Shown: positions 47,501 to 56,500 of the stretch, piece by piece | Layout of the letters: every line of letters starts with the position of its first letter | Numbering within the stretch: position 1 is the first letter of the stretch | Source of the DNA: Corythucha ciliata | Taxonomy: Eukaryota > Arthropoda > Insecta > Hemiptera > Tingidae | DNA length: 64,000 nucleotides | Assembly: GCA_038030265.1 (NCBI GenBank) | Contig: CM075937.1 | Coordinates: 42,388,198-42,452,197, forward strand | Direction: 5' to 3' | Position numbers and translations under genes: made by a program | Notes under the pieces: model-generated | Databases searched by the model: none | Seen by the model: the letters and a program-made list of their open reading frames with translations, nothing else | What the model was told of the DNA's origin: nothing

Positions 47501-50500
47501 TTAGTGCGTTAGGTCGCACCATCGTTGATTCAGCCAATTTTAGGGCGAGTGAAGTAGTCAGTTTTGCCATTTTGGGGCGCGAGTATCGTCAGCCTAGGGG
47601 GTTTTATGGTGGGAATAGCTATAATTCAGCTATTTTCAGGCAGAAAATTACTGTCAAGTCATTTTTAATAGAGCAAAGCACACAATTTCTTAAGCACCCC
47701 TTTCGAACAAGTCCTGGAATTCGCCGCGCCAGGTCAGTGTTATAAATACCATTGATGCCGTGGATTTGGATACTTAGCTGGGCTAAATAGCGAACTTTTA
47801 GAGCGAAAAAATCCTGTTTTTTTCTTCTTTCTTTCTTTAGTTCGTTTGTTTATTTGCTTTTTAATTCCCCATGTTTATTTGTTTTGTATTTTTTTGTTAT
47901 TTCTTGGGCATAGGGCTGGGTTAGGGTTCTGACTCCCAAAACTCTCCCCATGGGCACGCGCACGCTACTGTATTCAGCCACCGAAAGTCCTGAGATCATT
48001 CGTCCAGGTCCCATCAGCCCCCTGGCAATTGCGCCGAGGCCCGGCCTGGCTGATGCCAATGAGAACCCCAAGGAGGAAACTCGGCGGTTCAATTGCCAGG
48101 GTCTGATGATAAGACCAGGACCAAGTAGCTCAGGTTGCAGAAGGGACAATTTTCCCTATACCCGCGCTTTTAGATTTTTCGCTACTCATAAACAACCACT
48201 CTGTATAATTGTTCGCAGTTCGACAGATTCGAAGATACGACAATGATCGCCAATACTACACGTCCCACATGGTTCGCCATGACTATAAAACATCTTGTTT
48301 TCAAGCCGGTCTTCCATTTAAACATCGAATTGGTCGTTCCAATATTGACTCATTATTTCGTGTTGTACGTGGTATTGATTACATTAATCGTATTCGTCGT
48401 CAGTCTCATTTGGGCTATTTTGAAGGATCTCCGAGAAGTTGACAAAGTAAACTTTGATTCTGTCGGTATTTATAAAGAGCATTCTGTGTTTTTTTTTTTC
48501 TTCTTCTTTGTATAGAGAAGAGTTGTGGAAATTGCGAGAGTAGCCCCGTACCAGAGCTTTCCGTACGCAATCGGAGTATTCACTGGGATGTCACTTTGTA
48601 ACACGACGTCCAACGTTGCCATTCGCCTTGTGGGCAACACATTCGGTTCAATTGGGCTCATCAAACGTCCTGGTTGGTCCACGTTAGAAACGGCGTCTGA
48701 CGATTGGTTTATATTGTACACGAGAGACTCCCTCGGTGAACTTCAGGAGATTGAACTTTGGCACGACAATTCTGGATTTTATCCCGACTGGTAATCACAG
48801 TCTTTGTTAAGATCTCAAAAAATCGAATGTCTTTTTTATAATCCTCCCCCCCCCCTCCATGAAACACAAAAAAGGTACTGCGACAGTGTAATTGCGGTGG
48901 ACCTCATTGAAAATGCAGCGTACATATTTCCCATCAGAAAACTGTTGACTGTTGCAAGATCTGATAATGATGAGGCTCGAATTACAACAAAAACTGCCCA
49001 AATTCTTCCTGGGTATGAAGATGCAATTCGAGCGAGAGGGAATTTATTCTGGCAAACTCTTCGTTCTCAAATGATGAACAAACATCTTTATTTGAGCATT
49101 ATTTACCTGTGAATTTCATTGTAACGTAAGAGAAGATCATTCCATTAATAACTATTGAAAGGATTACAGGCATCACAGAAACACGTACAGAAGATTTGAT
49201 TGTCTCTTGCTGCTATGGTCTCATATTATGGCAATGCTCAGTGGAGCGTTGATTTTTTGGGATTCTGATACATTACGTATTATGATAAATGTAATTTAAC
49301 GTCATCATAATTTAGCTGAAACACATTTTTATATGTAGCTGATGTGGATGGTCGGCTGAGAATCACTTGGGCAGAATGGATAGAAGTAATTATAATTGGA
49401 ATCGTGGCAGCCTACGTAAATACGATACTACTCACTTATTTATTTCGGTATGATTATAACGCTATCGTTCGTTTCAACCATGACCACTCCCGGTAATCGG
49501 TAATGAATTTTTTTTTTTTCACTCTCAAAGAAGGGGCCACAGAAATTTGGAGTTGTCCAACAACTACTCAGATCATGTAGCTAGGCGAATCACCCGTGCC
49601 AACTCAACAAAACGTTACACGGTGACAAAACCTCGATCCTCTAGCAACTTTCGACCCTCGAGTAACCCTCGACGTTCAGAAATGTTCAAAGATGGGCCGG
49701 AAAACTATTATGGCAGAAGGCTGAGCGTATTTGTGACCAGTAAGGATTCGTTGTTAATCACGTTCCTCGTATTACATTAACGTGAACATTAACGTGAACA
49801 CGTTTTAACGTGAATAAGGCTTAACGTAAAAACCTTTTACGGGAGTATAGGGACCAATTCGGCAGAAGTGGCAAAATGGGTCTCACAGAGCGTGCGCCGC
49901 CTAGTGTGGGTGGTACTGGGTGGAGGGTATATGGACAGTGCCGGCCTAGACATTATGCGCCCCCGCCCCCGGGCGAATATTTCACCAGCACCCCATGAAG
50001 TCACCGTTCGGATTAAGCCGCGATTTGGCTTATTTTTTTTTTTCACGTTAACCGCGAAAGTGTTTTTTCATCACTTCAGCGCTTCTCAGTTTCAACGGCG
50101 AATTTAATATTTTTTTCCATTTTAGCCGTGAATAAGCGATTTGCCTCCCATTTTATTCGCGAATTTCCGATTAATTATTAATTTTTGCCGCGTGTTAGCG
50201 GTTTTTCTACATCTTTGCCGTAAATTAGCATTTCTTACTAATTGGCTACGAAGTTGCCTCCGGAAACCTCGGATTGCCATTTTCTCAATTTTCTTTTAAT
50301 TAGCAAGTTTTCTCAAATTAACCTCCAATTAACCATTTATCTTGATTATGACCGCACATTAGCGTTTTTCCTCATTTTAGCCGCTAAAATTATAGATTTT
50401 TATACCTTAGCTATTTTATTTCACTTTCTGGCCCAAAGTTACCTTCAGAAGCCAGCAGAATTTGACGTTTTCTCCATTTGATCCGTGAATTAGCGTTTTC

Positions 50501-53500
50501 CCCCCACTTCAGTGCTTCTTTTCAGTTTTATGGGTGAATTAGTCACTGTTTCACTGTTTTAGCTGTGATTTAGCGATTTTTCCGATTTTTTTCCAGTGAA
50601 TTCTTGTTTTTCCAGATTTCAACCGCTAACGTGCCGTTTTTCTCAATTTCATCAATGAATTACCATTTTTTCTTAATTTTAACTTCAAATTTAGCGATTT
50701 TTTCGCTTTTATAGCCATGAATTAGCGTTTTTTCTCAGGTTGAGCAACGAAAACTGTCGTTTCCATACTTCTAGCCACTTTTAGCACTTTAGCCCTTTTT
50801 CTCACTTCAGTCCGCGAATCAGTAGCGTACCGGGATAGGGATGTAGGGGCCCGAAAAGCTTAAAGGTGGAATAATGAGGATTTTTAGGTTCTGTGTATAT
50901 GCAGGTAAATGAAAACGAGTTTTTGGCATGCGGCTGGACAACGATTTATTGGCTCCTTTCGACGATTTTCAATCCATCCGACCCAGGACGGAATGGGACG
51001 TTGCAGGTGATCAGCAAAGAGTGTAGCTGAATAATTCGATTTAGCTCACAGAAGCGCTATTTATGAAGGCTCAAATTGAGAGACAACGTGGACTTGGGGG
51101 GGGGGGGACTTCACGGCTAAAATAGAGAAAATACCCTGCTCCCCAATTTTTTTTTTTTGTCCTTGAGCGGACCAAGACTTACTAAAAACTTGGGGGAATG
51201 CGCTCATTGCCGGCCCCCCTAGTTGGTCGTATTAGCCCCCTCAAGATGTTTATTTTTAAGCCCTTTTTCCAAAAACTGTCAAATTAAAAGTTTTTAACGC
51301 CGAAAATGAGAGTGTCCATAGGGGGACATTGACAGTGTTTCGAGAACGAAATTGACAATTTCCAGAACGAAATTGACAGTTTTGAACGACGAAATTGATA
51401 GTTTCTAGTACTCTGATGCAAAACCTCGTAATCAAGGTTTGGAATACTTGTTATGTTGGAGGAAATTGAGGTTCCAAGCCAAAATTGTCAGTTCCTGAGG
51501 CAAAATTGACAGTATAGTCGAAATAGACAGTTTGAACTACGACAATCACAGTTTTGAATGTTGAAACTGACTGTAATCGAACGGAACTTTACACCCAACT
51601 ACCATAAGGTGTCGTGGACGAGTGCGAGAGCACACACTTTACTTTTTAAAATGTGATTTATCATTTTTACTGAAATGGACAGTATCTAGGGTGAAATTGG
51701 CTAATTCGAGGACGAAATGAAATTAGGAGTTAGTTTTAGGACGACATTGATAATTTTGACAACGAAATTTCCAATTTCCTGGACAAAATAGACAGTTTCA
51801 GAAAGGAACTGACTGTTTCCCGAACAAATGCAAGGTGATAGTTTCCAGGACGAAATTCACGGTCTGAAGAACAAAATTGATAGTTTCCAGAACGAAATTG
51901 TTACATTTGAACATTTACTTGACAGTTTACATGGCGAAATTGACCGTTTTGAACGACGAAATTGACAGTTTCTAGTTTTGGACTGTTTCCGGTGAAGCAG
52001 AGGCTTAGAAACCAATAGTTTCCGAAATCCCTTGACGTAGTTTCTAGGAAGAAATTGGCAGATTCGAGGATGAAATTGACAGGTTTGAATGACGAAATTA
52101 ACCTTAATAGGACAAAATTGACAGTGTGTGTGTGTGATAGTTCCAACTAGAAATTTACAGTCCCCAGGACGAAATTGACAGTTTCTGAGACAACATTGAC
52201 AGTTATTTATGGCAAAATATACAGTTTCTCGGGTGCAATTGACAGTTCCTTGACCGAAATTGACAGTTTACGGGACGGAATTGTTTTGAGAGTTTTAAGA
52301 ACTCGACTGTTTCAGGTGAAGGGGCCCAAAAACCTCATGTTGTGAGCCCGAATGGTCTGCTGCTGAATCTCAAAATCAAGTTTTGTGATCTTCTGTAATG
52401 TGGGAGGAAATTTACAGATTCCAAGTCAAGACTGTTAGTTTCTGGGGTGAAACTGAGAGTTTCTTAAAGACGATTTAATCAGTTTCAAGGACGAAATTGA
52501 CAGCTCGACCGAAACTGACAGTTGCCAAAGGGAGGAATTAAGAAAATCCATGCCGCCTGAAACCCGAATTCTCGTCAGTGACTGAGTTTGCCATTTTTAG
52601 TGCGTGACTAGTCGTTTTGGTGATAGTTAGCGTACGAATCATCAGTTCAGGCGTTTTTAAGGCGCGAATGGTCAATTTGGCCATTATTGGAACGCGAGTG
52701 GTTGTTTTTCAAGGCGCAAATCTGTTAGTACAGCCATTGTGGGGGAGGGGGGGGGCATGAATTGTCAATACGACCAGCAGCCCGTTTTAGGTCTTGTCCA
52801 GTCTGTTCTACCACTTCCAAGGGACGAATTGTCGTTGTGGCTGACGCTTTCCAAAGAGCGCGAATGACCAGTTTGACGATTTTTACACCGAAACTTTGAA
52901 GATTGAAATTTTTAAGGCGTTTGGTTATTTCAGAGCATGAATCGTCGCAGTTCAGCCATTTTAAATGGCCTGGAATGGCTTTTTTGGCCATTTTCAAGGT
53001 GCGAGTCATCATTGTAGGCATTAACAAGGCGCGAATCGTCATTTTAGCCATTTTTAGAGCGTGAATAGTCCGTTTGACTATTTCCAGCGGACGAATTGTC
53101 CGTAAAGTCAATTTTAGGGTGCGAACGGTTAGCTTAGCAATTTAAGGCATGAATCGCTAGATTCACCATTTTTCGAACGAGCAAAAATTTGTTTTTGGTG
53201 CAGTGAAATCCGTGAAATTGCTTTTTTAGGTCCAACCAGCAGCAAGTCACATTAGGCATTTTAATGGCATGAATCGTCAGTTAAGGCATTTCCAAGACGC
53301 AAACTATTAGTTCTGCTATTTTTAGGGCACAAATCGTCTGCATTTTTAGCCATTTTCTAGGCGTGGTGGCTCAGTTTGTCCATTTTGGCTTATTATTTCT
53401 CAATAATAAGTCTTTGTAATCGTATCGCAAAAAAAAATTTTTTGGCCCCCCCTCAAAATTTGTAGTTTTACGTTTCAAAGTGCGTAGAATCCAAATCTGC

Positions 53501-56500
53501 AAAAAAAAAAAAAATGTCCGTCCGCCGTCCGCTGTCCGGGCCATATCTTGCCCTAGGATTGCTCGAAAAAACTCGTTCTTTCGCACATAGACTCCATTTG
53601 GGGTCTAGTTGGTCCTAACATCTGATCAGTTTGATCAAATAACCTCCTTGGGTTTTATGGGCCAAAAGCGGGTCCAAAATGGGGATTTTCAAAGGATTTG
53701 GGGTCATAGGGGTGTGGGGTGTCGATTTTCATGTAATTTCAAGCCGAATTTGACTACATCCATGAATAATAAACCCATAAACAGTCGAAATAATAAGGCA
53801 TTGTTCGATAATTCGCAGCGTTTTTACACTACGATTAGTAAGTTTCACCATTTCACTGGCACGAATTAGCACATTTAGCAATTTTTAGGGAGTGATTTGC
53901 CAGTCAAGCAATTTTATAGCAATTTCTTAGTTTCGAATCAAATCAAAAAGTTTATCCAGTCCATGAGGTGCATGTAGCTAACGCTGGTTGGTGGGGGGGA
54001 GGTTCGGTGAGGACGGTCCATGCTCGGTGCGCAACGCAAGTAGTCAGTTTACCGCTTGAAGGGCGCAAAAAGCCCTGTTTGGCCATTTTTTGGGTGCAGA
54101 TAGCCACTTTAAAGGCGCGAATCGTTTTTTTTTTTAGCCTCTGAAGAGCCCAAACGATCAGTACTAGGCCATTTTTAGGCTGTAAGTTGCTAGTACGTGT
54201 TGAGTATGCCATTTATAGGGCGTAAATAGCCAGTTTTTAAGGCCAGGATCGTCAGTTTAGACATTTTCAAGGCGTGAAGGCTCAGTATGGCTCTTTCTGA
54301 CGCGCGAATGGTCAATTTTGCCATTTTCAGGACATGAATCATCTGCTTAGGGATTTTCAAAGTACGAATTGTCAGTTTAACCATTCATCGTAGGCCGCAT
54401 AGAGTCGTGAATAGCCAGTTTGGCAATTTTAACGCTGCCAGTATGGCCATTTCTAGGTCATGAATCCGTCATTTTTGTCAATTGTATGTTACGAACTCAG
54501 TTTTGACTTTTTCATTGCGTGAATTATTAGTTTAACCATTCGAGAACGGAAACAGTCAGTTCTGCCGTTTTTTTAAGGTGCGAATAGTCCGTCACGCCAG
54601 TTATGGGGTGCGAATGGTCAGCTTGCCATTTCTAGGGCGCAAATTGTCAGTATAGTCATTTATAGAGAGTGAGTAGCCAGTGTGATATTTTCAGAGCATG
54701 AATCGTCAGTTTTGCTTTTTTAAGGACGCAATTAGTCCCGTCAAGCCAACGCCCGAATGGTCAGTTTGGGCATTCTTGGCGCGCAAATGGTTGATTTTGG
54801 ATTATTTAGGGCGGGAATCGTCTGTTTAGGGATTCGCGGAGCGTGCATTGTTAGTTACATGCCCATTATTAGATCGCGCTTGGCCACTTTTAGAGCGGGA
54901 ATCGCTAGTTTTAGCTAGTTGTAGTTCGTGATTGGAAGATTTAGCCAGTTTTATAGCGGGATGCATGATCTATTTATGTATTTTAAGGGCTGCATGAACG
55001 TCAGTATAGCCACTTTTAGACCGCGTGAAGTCCGTTGGGCTTTTTGTAGAGCGGTAATTCCCAGTTAGACAATTTTTGAGGCGTTTTAAGGTGGGAATAG
55101 GCAGTGAATTGATAGCAAGTCATTTTTATTAGAGCGAAGCACAGAATTTCATAAGCCTCTCCCTTGACTAAATCTTGGATCCGCGTCTGGAACCTGCGAT
55201 ATTTTGTTTTTAAAAACAGCCAGAGCCATGAAATTTCTCTTTAAAATGAGCCAGTACGCTCATTTCTCTTTTAAAAAGGTGTGAAATCCCGTTAAATTGG
55301 TTTTTCTTAAGGGAGCCGGCCCCACAAAATTGGTTTCTGACGTATAAAATTCGCGTAATTTGGTCTCAGAAACTGCCAAACCGGCAACTTTGGTTATTGA
55401 AGTAGCCAAAACCACAAAATTGGGTTTATCGGTGTGTTCAATCCGTGATATTTGGACATCGAAAGTGTCTAATGAGCGGTATTGCATTCATGAAGAGTCA
55501 ACCCGGTGCAAATTGGCTTTTTAGGGAGTCAATTCTTTGACATTGGCTTTTTGAGCGAGAAAAACCTTTGAAATTAGTTCTGAGAGCAATAATCCACAAA
55601 ATTTGAAATTTGACTTGATCTGCGAGAGGGGGGTGGGGGATCATGAGCTTAGGGCTAAGCCGCTCTAAATATTTGATTTTAAATCCGCCCCTGAAAGCGC
55701 TAATATTCGTGGCCAAAACTGTTGAAAAGCGTTCATTCACGGCATCTCAGTGAAACATCCAGACAGAAATTTGGAAAAAATCGCTGATACGCGTTGTCTA
55801 GATGCCACTTATTTATGGCTGAAATGAAAACAAAAACGCTAATTTGCTGTTAGTACAAATGAGACGTGGCACAGTTTTTGCTTTACTGCAAGCGCTAAAA
55901 GGCAAGAAAACCCGCTAAGGCTATACAATAGAGAAAAAAAACACGCTAATTCGGGGCTAAAATTGTGAAAATGACTAATTCGCAACTAAAATTGCAAAAA
56001 ATCGCCCGTTCGCAGATAAAAAAGTGAAAAGTCAGATAATTTTTCGTAAAATGCTCATTGCAACTGGAATTAAGAAAAATGGCTGGTTAGATGCCAAAAT
56101 TGAGACAAACGCTAATCCATGGCAAAATTGAGTAAAATAGCTAATTCACTAATGAAATTGACAAAAAAGCGCTACTTAGCGGCTAAACTATAAAACAATC
56201 CTATTTCGCAGACTCAACTGAAAAGAATCGCTAATTAATTTGGAGCTAACATTGTGAACAATTCGATAATTTCCGTATAACGTATAGGAAAAACGTTAAT
56301 TCGCGGATAACAATGAAGAAATCGGCTAATTCACGGCTAAAATTTAGGAAAACGCTAATTCACGACCAAAATTTTGTAGTCACGCTGACTCACGGCTAAA
56401 ATTTTAGGAAAACACAAATCCGTATGGCTTCTGAAAACAAATTCGGGCCTGAAACTAAGAAAAAGCTCTATTCCACAGCTGAAAGTTGAAAAAAAAAAAA

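Noticed and set aside
47850..48246. Pair of opposite frames near 100 codons just upstream of the PLAT exons
   Set aside because: Caused by an inverted repeat (CCTGGCAATTG / CAATTGCCAGG). I considered it as the missing GPS exon, but it lacks the W and C-x-C-x-H pattern.
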